In this document: positions 51,984 through 60,247 of the stretch, one piece after another
Numbering within the stretch: the stretch's first letter is position 1
Layout of the letters: each line of letters starts with the position of its first letter
Assembly: GCA_023382535.1 (NCBI GenBank)
Contig: JAHDWA010000003.1
Location: forward strand, 293,761-357,760
Direction of reading: 5' to 3'
Source: Anaerolineae bacterium
GTDB taxonomy: Bacteria; Chloroflexota; Anaerolineae; 4572-78; J111
DNA: 64,000 bases
Made by a program: the position numbers and the translations under genes
Notes under the pieces: model-generated
Database searches by the model: none
Told to the model about the DNA's origin: nothing
What the model saw: the letters and a program-made list of their open reading frames with translations, nothing else

Positions 51984-54143
51984 TTGGCGGCAGTGAGCCG
52001 GACGGCTGGGACCAACCCCATGCAGCATTGGCTGGCCGATACACTGGCTTTCTTCTTCCGCCCGGTTGAAATTGTCCGTAGTTACCGCCGCGCCGATTTG
52101 CGACCAGACCTGCTGGCGGCGCTGACCCTGGCCATTGTCACCCTCCCCCAGGCGATTGCCTTTGCCCTGCTGTCGGATTTGCCGCCCCAGACCGGCCTCT
52201 ATACGGCCATCGTGGCTTCCATTGTCGGCGCGTTGTGGGGGTCGTCTATCCACCTCAACACCGGCCCAACCAACACAACCTCCCTGCTGGTGCTGTCTAC
52301 CTTACTGGCGGTGGCCCAGCCAGGCACCTCTGATTACCTCGTCGCCGCCGCCCTCATGGCGGTGATTGTCGGCATGATCCGGCTGCTCATGGGACTGGCC
52401 CGGCTGGGGGTGCTGGTCAATTTTGTTTCGGATTCGGTCATCATCGGTTTGACCGCCGGGGCGGGCCTGCTCATTTTTGCCAACCAGCTCAAAACTCTAC
52501 TGCGCCTTGAGGTTCCTAACTCGCCCTACTTTTTTGTGACCCTGTTCCAGATTTTGGAGCATCTGGGACAGACCCACGGGTTGAGTCTGGCCCTGGGCCT
52601 GGCTACTATTGGCCTCATCGTCGGGGCGCGTTGGGCCAACCCCCGCCTCCCCAGCCCGCTCATCGCCATCGGCGCCATCACCCTGCTGGTTGGTCTGTTT
52701 AAGCTGGAGCAGCAAGGGGTCATTATTTTAGGCGATCTGCCCCATGGTTTTCCACCTCTGCTGAGTTTACCCCTGACCGATTTTGCGCTCATCCAGAAGT
52801 TGCTGGTTGGTTCGACGGCAGTGGCGGTGATTGGCCTGGTCGAGGCCACCTCTATTGCCCGGGCGATTGCCATTAAAAGCGGCCAAAGCCTGGACAGCAA
52901 CCAGGAGTTTGTGGGGCAGGGGTTAGCCAATATTGCTGCCGGCCTGTTTTCGGGCTATACCTGCGCCGGCTCGTTTACCCGCTCCGGGGTGAATTTCGCC
53001 ACCGGGGCGCGTACCCCGCTGGTCAATGTTTTTGCCGGGCTGTTCGTTTTGCTGGCGGTGTTGCTTTTGGCTCCTTACGCCGCGCTTATTCCGCGCACAG
53101 CTCTGGCGGGGGTACTTATGTTGACCGCCTACAGCATGGTTGACCACCGCCAGATGAAGCGGATCTGGCAGGCTTCTAAAGGCGACAGCGTGATCATGCT
53201 GGCGACCATCCTGGCCACCCTACTCTTGCCTCTGGAATTTGCCGTACTGGCTGGTATTGTCGTCTCCATTGTTCGCTTTCTGGTCAAGACTTCCCAGCCG
53301 CAGGTGCTGCCGGTGGTGCCGGATGAGAATTTTCAACATTTTGTCTACGTCGAAGACCAGCCGGTCTGCCCCCAGTTGGGAATCATTTCGGTCAGCGGTC
53401 CGCTTTATTTTGGGGCCACGCAGCACGTAGAGCGGGCGATTCGGGCTAATCTCGAGCAGCACCCTTCCCAGCAGTTTCTATTATTACGCCTGCATCTGGT
53501 TGATTACTGTGATGTAAGCGGCATCCAGATGCTCGAAACGGTGGTGCGGCTCTACCGGCGGCGTGGCGGCGATGTATATATGGCCGGCGTCCGCCGCCCG
53601 GTCAAGCGCCAGATGCAGTCCATTGGCTTTGACCAGTTTTTAGGCGCTGCTCATATTTTGCAGCGAGATGAGGCTATTTCTCACCTGTTTCACCGGGTTT
53701 TGGAGCCATCGGTCTGCATTTACGAGTGCGAACGGCGCGTTTTTGCCGAATGCCAGGCGCTGCCTAAGTGGTCCTACGGTTCCCGAATTCCCGAAGCGGC
53801 TATGCTGCCTGACTATCCCATCCAATCGTGGCTCCCCAGCGAAGTGAAGGCTCGCCTCCATCAAAATGGCGGCAGTCCGGCCATTTTGTTGATAGATGTG
53901 CGCGAACCGCCGGAGTATCAGCGGGGACACATCCCGCAGGCGCAACTGCTGCCCATGCGCCGGATTCCCAGGGAAGGCCAAACCCTCCCCACCGATCGCC
54001 TGATTGTGCTGGTCTGCCGCAGCGGCCGGCGCAGCCGGATTGCGGCCGGCATCCTCAAGGATATGGGCTACCCGGAAGTGTACAATCTGCAAGGGGGGAT
54101 GCTGGCCTGGGAAGCGGCTGGCTATCCTGTGGCCGTAGAGTAG
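51984..54143 (+). CDS. SulP permease-STAS-rhodanese fusion
   Basis: 719 residues. SulP transmembrane domain (~25-430: DLLAALTLAIVTLPQAIAFALLSDLPPQTGLYTA; GYTCAGSFTRSGVNFATGARTP), STAS domain (~450-575: GIISVSGPLYFGATQHVERAI ... DVSGIQMLETVV), a linker, and a C-terminal rhodanese (~620-719: ILLIDVREPPEYQRGHIPQAQLLP, catalytic Cys in VLVCRSGRRSR). The fusion puts a sulfurtransferase on an anion channel, tying transport to sulfane-sulfur chemistry (inference). GGAGG precedes a TTG start at 51984; the next in-frame ATG is 52020. A five-codon ATG frame (51979) overlaps this start. Confidence 0.91.
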   Translation: MAAVSRTAGTNPMQHWLADTLAFFFRPVEIVRSYRRADLRPDLLAALTLAIVTLPQAIAFALLSDLPPQTGLYTAIVASIVGALWGSSIHLNTGPTNTTSLLVLSTLLAVAQPGTSDYLVAAALMAVIVGMIRLLMGLARLGVLVNFVSDSVIIGLTAGAGLLIFANQLKTLLRLEVPNSPYFFVTLFQILEHLGQTHGLSLALGLATIGLIVGARWANPRLPSPLIAIGAITLLVGLFKLEQQGVIILGDLPHGFPPLLSLPLTDFALIQKLLVGSTAVAVIGLVEATSIARAIAIKSGQSLDSNQEFVGQGLANIAAGLFSGYTCAGSFTRSGVNFATGARTPLVNVFAGLFVLLAVLLLAPYAALIPRTALAGVLMLTAYSMVDHRQMKRIWQASKGDSVIMLATILATLLLPLEFAVLAGIVVSIVRFLVKTSQPQVLPVVPDENFQHFVYVEDQPVCPQLGIISVSGPLYFGATQHVERAIRANLEQHPSQQFLLLRLHLVDYCDVSGIQMLETVVRLYRRRGGDVYMAGVRRPVKRQMQSIGFDQFLGAAHILQRDEAISHLFHRVLEPSVCIYECERRVFAECQALPKWSYGSRIPEAAMLPDYPIQSWLPSEVKARLHQNGGSPAILLIDVREPPEYQRGHIPQAQLLPMRRIPREGQTLPTDRLIVLVCRSGRRSRIAAGILKDMGYPEVYNLQGGMLAWEAAGYPVAVE

Positions 54144-54158
54144 GACAGGTTGAGAATC

Positions 54159-54212
54159 CTTACCCATTCCTTACATTCCTCTTGCACAATTTTTACACAC
54201 GCCGGATATACT
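54159..54212 (+). promoter_or_regulatory. Four-box Pho-like promoter, copy 2 (YeeE/YedE pair)
   Basis: Heptamers CTTACCC (54159), CTTACAT (54170), CTTGCAC (54181) and TTTACAC (54192), all 11 bp apart, then 8 nt and TATACT (54207-54212). Geometry is identical to copies 1 and 3. Confidence 0.75.
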
Positions 54213-54261
54213 CTGGGAAAAATTTTCAACTCAGCATAAAAAGGGAGGAGAGGATACTCAA

Positions 54262-54735
54262 ATGGATTGGATCTGGCAACCCTGGCCCTGGTATGTCTCA
54301 GGGCCGTTGATTGGCTTGATGGTGCCGGTTCTTTTGCTGCTGGCCGGGAAAAGCTTTGGCATCTCCACCAGTTTTCAGCATTTGGGGGCTATGTGTTCAC
54401 CCAACAGCAAACTGTCTTATTTTAGAGACTACGACTGGCGCAGGAATCACTGGCGGCTTGTCCTGGTAGTGGGCGTAATTCTTGGCGCTTTTATCGGCGC
54501 ACAGCTTCTGTCGGTGGAGCCGGTTTCCTTTTTACCCGCCGACTACTATAGCTGGCGCGGTTTGGCCCTGTTAATCGTGGGCGGCTTTCTGGTTGGCTTT
54601 GGGACGCGCTACGCCAGTGGCTGCACGTCCGGCCATACGATTATGGGTCTGGCCAGCCTGCACTGGCCCAGTTTGATCGCTACGATCAGCTTTTTTATCG
54701 GGGGACTGTTCATGGTTCACGTATTAGGATTCTAG
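54262..54735 (+). CDS. YeeE/YedE sulfur transporter, N-terminal half
   Basis: 157-residue membrane protein, half-size member of the TsuA (YeeE/YedE) family that imports thiosulfate or related sulfur compounds. The diagnostic motif GFGTRYASGCTSGHTIMGLA contains the conserved Cys of the transport path. A second Cys in LGAMCSPNSK is also typical. About four hydrophobic segments. The next gene supplies the other half, so a heterodimer should rebuild the full pore. GGGAGGAGAGG precedes the ATG. Confidence 0.92.
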   Translation: MDWIWQPWPWYVSGPLIGLMVPVLLLLAGKSFGISTSFQHLGAMCSPNSKLSYFRDYDWRRNHWRLVLVVGVILGAFIGAQLLSVEPVSFLPADYYSWRGLALLIVGGFLVGFGTRYASGCTSGHTIMGLASLHWPSLIATISFFIGGLFMVHVLGF

Positions 54736-54745
54736 GGGGATAACT

Positions 54746-55222
54746 ATGCAAGCGAGTTTCGAAGAGAACAACCTGGCGAGTAATCCTGCCAGAGTAAGTG
54801 ATGATACGCTTGTTCAACAACTCTACGTCTTGATTGTCGGCGTGCTGTTTGGGCTGGTGCTGGTTAAATCCGAGGTCGTGTCCTGGTTCCGGATTCAAAA
54901 GATGTTCCGCTTTGAAGAAGCGCATATGTACCTGGTGATTGCTTCGGCGGTGGTGGTTGGCGCTCTGTCGGTCTACTTGATCAAGAAGTTCCGGTTGAAA
55001 ACGGTGGATCAGCAGGAAATCCAGATTGAAACCAAACCCTTCCAGAAAGGGATGGTTATCGGCGGGATTATCTTCGGCATGGGCTGGGCCATCACCGGCG
55101 CATGTCCCGGCCCGATCTATGCCCAGCTTGGCAGTGGGGAATATGCCGCCGTGGTGACTCTGGGAGCTGCCCTCGTCGGAGCCTATGTTTACGCCCTGCT
55201 GCAGCCCAAGCTGCCGCATTAG
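54746..55222 (+). CDS. YeeE/YedE sulfur transporter, C-terminal half
   Basis: 158 residues, partner of the preceding gene (10 bp gap, GGGG before the ATG). It carries the second conserved motif GMGWAITGACPGPIYAQLGSG, with its Cys, and three to four membrane segments. The N-terminal ~30 residues are polar and lack a signal peptide. Confidence 0.91.
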   Translation: MQASFEENNLASNPARVSDDTLVQQLYVLIVGVLFGLVLVKSEVVSWFRIQKMFRFEEAHMYLVIASAVVVGALSVYLIKKFRLKTVDQQEIQIETKPFQKGMVIGGIIFGMGWAITGACPGPIYAQLGSGEYAAVVTLGAALVGAYVYALLQPKLPH

Positions 55223-55265
55223 CCGAATCAGCCAACGAGCCACTTACGCCTTCATCCGGGCAAAG

Positions 55266-55368
55266 AATTACGATTTTGGATTTATACCGCAAGGGTATCC
55301 TTTAGGACGATTAGGAACAAGATTTAGCCTTCCTAATCGTAAATCGTCAATCTGAAATCGTAAATTGG
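55266..55368. repeat. Heptamer-word hairpin (word AATCGTA)
   Basis: ACGATTAGGA (55307-55316) pairs with TCCTAATCGT (55331-55340). The right arm continues AATCGTA, AATCGTC, AATCTGA, AATCGTA. It ends just before the third four-box promoter. Confidence 0.75.
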
Positions 55369-55375
55369 TTAGACC

Positions 55376-55429
55376 CTTACACAACTCTTACATTTTTCTT
55401 ATTCACTTTTTACAAAAAAGGGCTAGAGT
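55376..55429 (+). promoter_or_regulatory. Four-box Pho-like promoter, copy 3 (persulfide dioxygenase)
   Basis: Heptamers CTTACAC (55376), CTTACAT (55387), CTTATTC (55398) and TTTACAA (55409), 11-bp pitch, then 8 nt and TAGAGT (55424-55429). Start codon is 47 nt downstream. Confidence 0.75.
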
Positions 55430-55475
55430 TAGAAAATCAGCAGAAGTTATATTCGAGCAAGAAGGAGAAAGTGCA

Positions 55476-56891
55476 ATGCTGCTAAAATATTTTTACGATG
55501 ACAAAATAGCCCATGCTTCTTACATGGTGGGCTGCCAGGCAACGGGGGAAGCCCTGGTCGTTGACCCAGCCCGCGATATCGAACCGTACCTGCAAGCAGC
55601 CGAAGAAAACGGGATGAAAATCGTGGCCGCCACCGAAACCCACATTCATGCCGACTTCCTTTCCGGCAGCCGGGAACTGGCCGAGCGTACCGGGGCCAGG
55701 TTGTACCTCTCGGATGAGGGCGACGAGAACTGGAAGTACGAGTTTGCGCCACAGTACAACCACCAACTGGTCAAAGACGGCGATATCTTCAAGGTCGGCA
55801 ACATTAAAATTGAAGTCATGCACACCCCCGGCCACACCCCGGAGCACATCTCCTTCCTCGTCACCGACACCGCCGGGGCCAACCAACCCATCGGCATCTT
55901 CAGCGGCGACTTTGTCTTTGTCGGCGATGTAGGCCGGCCGGACTTGCTGGAAGAAGCCGCCGGCATCAAAGGTACCGCCGAGCCGGGCGCGCGCCGCATG
56001 TTCCATTCGCTCAAACGCTTCAAGGCCCTGCCGGATCACCTCCAGGTCTGGCCGGCGCACGGAGCGGGCAGCGCCTGCGGCAAAGCCCTGGGCGCGATTC
56101 CTTCCAGCACCGTCGGCTATGAAAAGCTGTTCAACTGGGCTATGGCCTACGAGGATGAGGATCAGTTTGTGAAAGCGCTGCTCTCCGGCCAGCCGGAAGC
56201 CCCCTCTTACTTTGCGATGATGAAAAAGCTGAACAAGGTGGAGCGGAATGTCTTGAAAGGACTGCCCCAACCGGCCAAACTGAACGTTGACCAGTTGGCG
56301 CAAGTTCTGGATCAGGGGGCCGTAGTTGTGGATACCCGCTCCTCCGATGAATTTGCCGCCGCTCACATTCCCGGCACCATCAATATCCCCCTGGATAAAT
56401 CCTTTACCAACTGGGCCGGCTGGCTGTTGGGCTATGACCAAACCTTTTATCTGATTGGCAGCGAGGCGATCATGCGGCAGGCGGTACGCGACCTGATTTA
56501 TGTTGGCCTGGACAATATCGGCGGCTACTTTGAGCCTGCCGTGCTCTCGGCCTGGCCCGGCAAACTCCAGAGTTATCAGACGACCACCCCGACCGAGATT
56601 GCCGACCAGGTCCTCAAGGGTGAAGTTACCGTGCTGGACATTCGTGCCTTGAGCGAATGGAACGAGGGGCGCCTGCCCGGAGCAAAGCACATTATGCTGG
56701 GTTATCTGCCCAAACGCACCGCCGAAATCCCAACCGACAAACCGGTGGTCGTCCACTGCCGCACCCAGAATCGTTCGGCCATTGGCGTCAGCGTTTTGCA
56801 GGCTAAAGGCTTTCCCAACGTCATCAAAATGCACGCCGGTTATCAAGGCTGGGCCGCCGCTAACCTGCCGATTGAACGTAACGGCAGGTAA
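55476..56891 (+). CDS. CstB-like persulfide dioxygenase-rhodanese
   Basis: 471 residues: metallo-beta-lactamase-fold dioxygenase plus two rhodanese domains, the CstB architecture. The iron site shows THIHADFLSGSRELAERTGA, HTPGHTPEHISFL and SGDFVFVGDVGRPDL, and PAHGAGSACGKALG with the conserved Cys. Rhodanese 1 (~285-380) lacks a catalytic Cys (FYLIGSEAIM). Rhodanese 2 (~385-468) has VVHCRTQNRSAIG. It would oxidise low-molecular-weight persulfides to sulfite, with sulfur transfer yielding thiosulfate. AAGGAG precedes the ATG at 55476; upstream in-frame sequence overlaps the promoter. Confidence 0.93.
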   Translation: MLLKYFYDDKIAHASYMVGCQATGEALVVDPARDIEPYLQAAEENGMKIVAATETHIHADFLSGSRELAERTGARLYLSDEGDENWKYEFAPQYNHQLVKDGDIFKVGNIKIEVMHTPGHTPEHISFLVTDTAGANQPIGIFSGDFVFVGDVGRPDLLEEAAGIKGTAEPGARRMFHSLKRFKALPDHLQVWPAHGAGSACGKALGAIPSSTVGYEKLFNWAMAYEDEDQFVKALLSGQPEAPSYFAMMKKLNKVERNVLKGLPQPAKLNVDQLAQVLDQGAVVVDTRSSDEFAAAHIPGTINIPLDKSFTNWAGWLLGYDQTFYLIGSEAIMRQAVRDLIYVGLDNIGGYFEPAVLSAWPGKLQSYQTTTPTEIADQVLKGEVTVLDIRALSEWNEGRLPGAKHIMLGYLPKRTAEIPTDKPVVVHCRTQNRSAIGVSVLQAKGFPNVIKMHAGYQGWAAANLPIERNGR

Positions 56892-56927
56892 TGAGCCGCA
56901 GTTTCGCCCGTCACATCAATATCACTC

Positions 56928-56961
56928 AGCTCCCGTTTCTTTTAGAAATTGGGAGCTTTTT
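56928..56961 (+). terminator. Rho-independent terminator
   Basis: AGCTCCC (56928-56934) pairs with GGGAGCT (56951-56957), followed by TTTT. It closes the sulfur island. Confidence 0.75.
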
Positions 56962-57080
56962 AGTTCAAAATGGAGTAGAGTAAAGGGTCTTAAATCGGCC
57001 GGGCATTTGACTGAAACTCAAAAGCCCTTCATAATAAGCCGGAAGTAAAAAGCCCTTCTTCACTTCTTCACCGCAAAACA

Positions 57081-57509
57081 TCAATCGCTTATCATAACTT
57101 GCCGGAAGGACTTGGGAATTCGAGCGATTTTTCGCTCGGCGTAATTAAAGGAAACAAGACCGGTTTCGGCCAGGGCCAGGATTTTATCTCCCCTGGTTAT
57201 CCGGTGGAAAATCCGAAAGCTGCGCTGCGTCATTTCGCCGATGTGGCTGTCAATGTCCAATCTGTCCAGCATAAAACCTTCTTCCAAAAAGTTGACCACC
57301 AGATCGGCCATAATGATCCCGGTTTGACCGTCGCCCAGGTTCATTTCGCTCAACCCCAGGCTGTGTAACAGGTTGATGCGAGCCTCATGCAGCAGTCCCA
57401 CCAGAGCATCGTTGCCCAGGTGGCCTCCGTAATTAATATCTCGGACCTGGAGCGTCACTTCATAATGAAATTCGTACTTTGGTTGGGGTTGAAGTTTGAC
57501 TCTTGGCAC
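57081..57509 (-). CDS. Hotdog-fold acyl-CoA thioesterase
   Basis: 142 residues of the 4-hydroxybenzoyl-CoA thioesterase-like family. YEVTLQVRDINYGGHLGNDALVGLLHEARINLLHSLG has the catalytic-region Asp/Gly/His/Asn pattern. FLEEGFMLDRLDIDSHIGEMTQRSFRIFHRI and LALAETGLVSFNYAERKIARIP complete the fold. Physiological acyl group unknown. Confidence 0.9.
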   Translation of the reverse strand: MPRVKLQPQPKYEFHYEVTLQVRDINYGGHLGNDALVGLLHEARINLLHSLGLSEMNLGDGQTGIIMADLVVNFLEEGFMLDRLDIDSHIGEMTQRSFRIFHRITRGDKILALAETGLVSFNYAERKIARIPKSFRQVMISD

Positions 57510-57661
57510 TTGGGTCTCCTGGAAAATAGGAATCAGTAGTCAGATAGGTTCTGCAACCTGCTACTCTGCTACCTTTTGGCGGTTAGTAATAGGACATAGA
57601 AGAACTCAGTTTAAGCCGGGCTTGAGAAAAGGGCAAGCTTTGGAGGAAAGATAGGAACATT

Positions 57662-58132
57662 ATGGCCTACAAAATCTTAACGATTGAACCAAAAAAGAAG
57701 ATCGCTCTCATTGCTCACGATAACAAAAAGGACGATATATTGGAATGGGCCAGGTATAACCAGCCGGTGTTGGCCCAGCATGAACTCTATGCCACCGGCA
57801 CCACCGGCCGGCTGCTGGAGACAGAGCTGAACCTCACGATAAACAAGCTGCAAAGCGGCCCGCTGGGCGGCGACCAGCAGATTGGGGCCAGAATCGTTGA
57901 CGGCGCGATTGATTTTATCATCTTTTTCTGGGACGCGCTCGAATCCCAGCCGCACGACCCCGACGTGAAGGCTCTGCTGCGCCTGGCCGTCGTCTGGAAT
58001 ATTCCCACGGCCTGCAATCGCGCTACCGCCGATTTTATGATCTCTTCACCCCTCATGGGGATTGCTTATGAGCGGCTGCTGCCGGATTACACCGAATATC
58101 GCAAACTGCGCCGGGGTCGAGAGGACATCTGA
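57662..58132 (+). CDS. mgsA: Methylglyoxal synthase
   Basis: Converts dihydroxyacetone phosphate to methylglyoxal and phosphate. Key segments: KKIALIAHDNKKDDILEWA, LYATGTTGRLLE (phosphate site), LQSGPLGGDQQIGARI with catalytic-region Asp, DFIIFFWDALESQPHDPDVKALLRLAVVWNIPTACN. Length 156 aa is normal. It overlaps the next gene as TGATG. Confidence 0.96.
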   Translation: MAYKILTIEPKKKIALIAHDNKKDDILEWARYNQPVLAQHELYATGTTGRLLETELNLTINKLQSGPLGGDQQIGARIVDGAIDFIIFFWDALESQPHDPDVKALLRLAVVWNIPTACNRATADFMISSPLMGIAYERLLPDYTEYRKLRRGREDI

Positions 58133-58626
58133 TGACGCTTGCCGTCAGGCCGGCCCAACTGGCCGATATCCCGGCTATTACCGTGATTTATAACGAGGCC
58201 ATTTTAACCACCGTCGCCACCTTCGACACCGAGCCAAAAAGTGAGGCCGATCGTGCCGCCTGGTTGGCCGCTCACGACTCCCGGCATCCTGTGTTGGTGG
58301 CGGAAGTGGACGGACAGGTGGTCGGCTGGGCCTCGTTGAGCAAGTGGTCCGACCGCCTGGCCTACGCCGACACGGCCGAGATTTCGCTCTACGTCCGGAG
58401 CAGCCAGCGCGGCCAGGGCATTGGCAAGCGCCTGGTTGAAGCCCTGGTAGCTGAGGGTGAAAAAGCGGGCCTGCATACGCTGATCGCCCGGATTGCGGCG
58501 GGAAATGAGGTCAGTGTCCGTTTGCACCAAGCGGCCGGCTTTGCTCCCATTGGCGTGATGCGCGAAGTGGGGCGCAAATTCGGCCGGCTTTTGGATATTC
58601 ATTTGATGCAGAAGATTTATGGATGA
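58132..58626 (+). CDS. GNAT acetyltransferase, phosphinothricin acetyltransferase-like
   Basis: 164 residues. AVRPAQLADIPAITVIYNEAILTTVATFDTEP is the family N-terminus; ISLYVRSSQRGQGIGKRLVEALV is the acetyl-CoA loop. The C-terminus LHQAAGFAPIGVMREVGRKFGRLLDIHLMQK is typical of Pat/YncA relatives. The natural substrate may be a methionine analogue. Translationally coupled to mgsA. Confidence 0.92.
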   Translation: MTLAVRPAQLADIPAITVIYNEAILTTVATFDTEPKSEADRAAWLAAHDSRHPVLVAEVDGQVVGWASLSKWSDRLAYADTAEISLYVRSSQRGQGIGKRLVEALVAEGEKAGLHTLIARIAAGNEVSVRLHQAAGFAPIGVMREVGRKFGRLLDIHLMQKIYG

Positions 58627-58640
58627 AGCGTGGGGCGGAG

Positions 58641-58698
58641 TACGTAGTGCGTGGTGCGTGGTGCGTTCTCTAGGAGATGCTACGCACTACGCACCACG
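58641..58698. repeat. Heptamer-word hairpin (word GTGCGTG)
   Basis: The left arm at 58650-58666 and right arm at 58682-58698 are 17 bp each and match as reverse complements at all but one position. The left arm reads GTGCGTG, GTGCGTG, GTGCGT. It sits just before the DUF3052 gene. Confidence 0.8.
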
Positions 58699-58715
58699 TT
58701 CCGAAAAAGAGAAAG

Positions 58716-59120
58716 ATGGCCGGTTATTCTAAAACTCCACTGGTAAAAAAATTGGGAATTAAGCCTGGCTTCCGCGTTATGATCCTGAACCCGCCGGAGA
58801 ATTACACCCAAACTCTGGCAGAATTGCCTGAGGACATAATTGTTGCCGATACCCTGGCCGGCCCGCTCGACTTCATCCACTTCTTTACCACCCGCCGCGA
58901 GACCCTGGCCGCCGAATTTCCGCAGCTCAAGCAGGCGCTCGCTCCGAGCGGCATGCTCTGGATTTCCTGGCCCAAGCGCTCAGCCAGGGTAGAGACTAAC
59001 CTGACCGAAGACATCATCCGGGCGATTGGCCTGGAAAGTGGGCTGGTGGATGTCAAAGTGGCAGCGCTGGACGAGGTCTGGTCGGGCTTGAAGTTTGTTT
59101 ACAGGCTGAAAGATAGATAA
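58716..59120 (+). CDS. DUF3052 family protein
   Basis: Small cytosolic protein of unknown function with the recognised start MAGYSKTPLVKKLGIKPG and a conserved body (DFIHFFTTRRETLAAEFPQLKQAL; GMLWISWPKRSA; LVDVKVAALDEVWSGLKFV). I take the ATG at 58716 (134 aa) because 39 bases upstream in frame are hairpin sequence. Confidence 0.88.
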   Translation: MAGYSKTPLVKKLGIKPGFRVMILNPPENYTQTLAELPEDIIVADTLAGPLDFIHFFTTRRETLAAEFPQLKQALAPSGMLWISWPKRSARVETNLTEDIIRAIGLESGLVDVKVAALDEVWSGLKFVYRLKDR

Positions 59121-59127
59121 TTGATAG

Positions 59128-59199
59128 GGAGTAGGAAGTACGAAGTAAGGAGTAGGCTTTTTCCCCTACTTCCTACTCCATACTCCTTACTCCCCTTCC
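59128..59199. repeat. Heptamer-word hairpin (word CTACTCC)
   Basis: GGAGTAGGAAGTA (59128-59140) pairs perfectly with TACTTCCTACTCC (59167-59179), 13 bp. The right arm continues ATACTCC, TTACTCC. Vocabulary matches the hairpin at 48652 and the words at 61098. Confidence 0.82.
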
Positions 59200-59216
59200 C
59201 TTAATCGAGGAAAACT

Positions 59217-60176
59217 ATGACAATCCATCATTTAGAACCGCAAACCTACTATTACACCTTCGGCCCGCACGAACCCGCCCTGCGTCTCAGCAGCGGCGAT
59301 ACGCTGGTGGCCGAAACCCGTGACGCTTACGGTTATGATGCCCAGCGCAGCCCGCTGACGGAAACGATGAAGCAGCGCGCGCCGGGTACGGCTCTGCGGG
59401 AGTCGAATCCCCTGGTCGGCCCGATTTACGTGGAAGAGGCCCGGGCCGGCGACTTGCTGGCGGTGCATATTCGCCGCATCCGCTTGACCCGCGATTTTGC
59501 CCTCAGCCGGCAAAACTCCTATTTTGGCTGCCTCACCGGCGAAGCGCCGGGCCGCCGCCTGCTTTACAACCCGCCCGTGCCGCTGGTCTGGTATGAATGG
59601 CAGCTTGACCGTGACCGCCATGTCGGTATCCTGGACATGCCCAACAGCCGTCTGCAGCGGGTCGAAGTACCGCTCCAGCCCTTTATCGGCTCGATTGGCG
59701 TTGCCCCGCGCTTTGGCCGGGTCGAAATGACCCTGACCCCCGGCGAGTACGGCGGCAATATGGACTGTCCCGATACGGCCGAAGGCACAACCCTCTATCT
59801 GCCCGTCTGGGTAGACGGAGCCTACCTGCTCTTTGGCGATGTCCATGCCCGGCAGGGCGATGGCGAACTCAACGGCGTCGCTTTGGAGGTAACGGCGGAA
59901 GTTACCCTGGACATCGAGGTCCGCAAAGGAGTCGAGGCGGAGTGGCCCCGCCTGGAAGACTCTACCCATATTATGGTCGCCGGCAGCACTCGCCCCCTGG
60001 ACGACTGCGTTCGCATGGCTCAAATGGAGCTGCTGCGCTGGCTGGTGGACGAATACGGTTTTCAGCGCGAGGAAGCCTGGCAGCTCAATTCCCAGGTCGG
60101 CACGATGCGGATTGGCAACTTTGTTGATCCCTGTTACACGGTTGTCGCCAAGTTCCCGAAAGCGTATCTGCCTTGA
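59217..60176 (+). CDS. Acetamidase/formamidase family protein
   Basis: 319 residues of the FmdA/AmdA family, which hydrolyse short amides to the acid and ammonia. Recognisable are GDTLVAETRDAYG, NPLVGPIYVEEARAGDLLAVHI, GSIGVAPRFG, TPGEYGGNMDC (family GxxGGN-D) and LPVWVDGAYLLFGDVHARQGDGELNG with the metal-binding His. GAGG precedes the ATG. Confidence 0.92.
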   Translation: MTIHHLEPQTYYYTFGPHEPALRLSSGDTLVAETRDAYGYDAQRSPLTETMKQRAPGTALRESNPLVGPIYVEEARAGDLLAVHIRRIRLTRDFALSRQNSYFGCLTGEAPGRRLLYNPPVPLVWYEWQLDRDRHVGILDMPNSRLQRVEVPLQPFIGSIGVAPRFGRVEMTLTPGEYGGNMDCPDTAEGTTLYLPVWVDGAYLLFGDVHARQGDGELNGVALEVTAEVTLDIEVRKGVEAEWPRLEDSTHIMVAGSTRPLDDCVRMAQMELLRWLVDEYGFQREEAWQLNSQVGTMRIGNFVDPCYTVVAKFPKAYLP

Positions 60177-60181
60177 TTTGC

Positions 60182-60205
60182 AGGGGCGGCCGGCCGTCCG
60201 CCCCT
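60182..60205. repeat. Short GC hairpin after the amidase
   Basis: AGGGGCGG (60182-60189) pairs with CCGCCCCT (60198-60205); the loop is CCGGCCGT. No T-run. Confidence 0.6.
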
Positions 60206-60247
60206 ACCTGTTCCAGGGGACAAATATGGATTTGGTTTACAAACATC

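Noticed and set aside
55365..55475. Early start of the persulfide dioxygenase
   Set aside because: It overlaps the four-box promoter and -10; a Shine-Dalgarno sits before the ATG at 55476.
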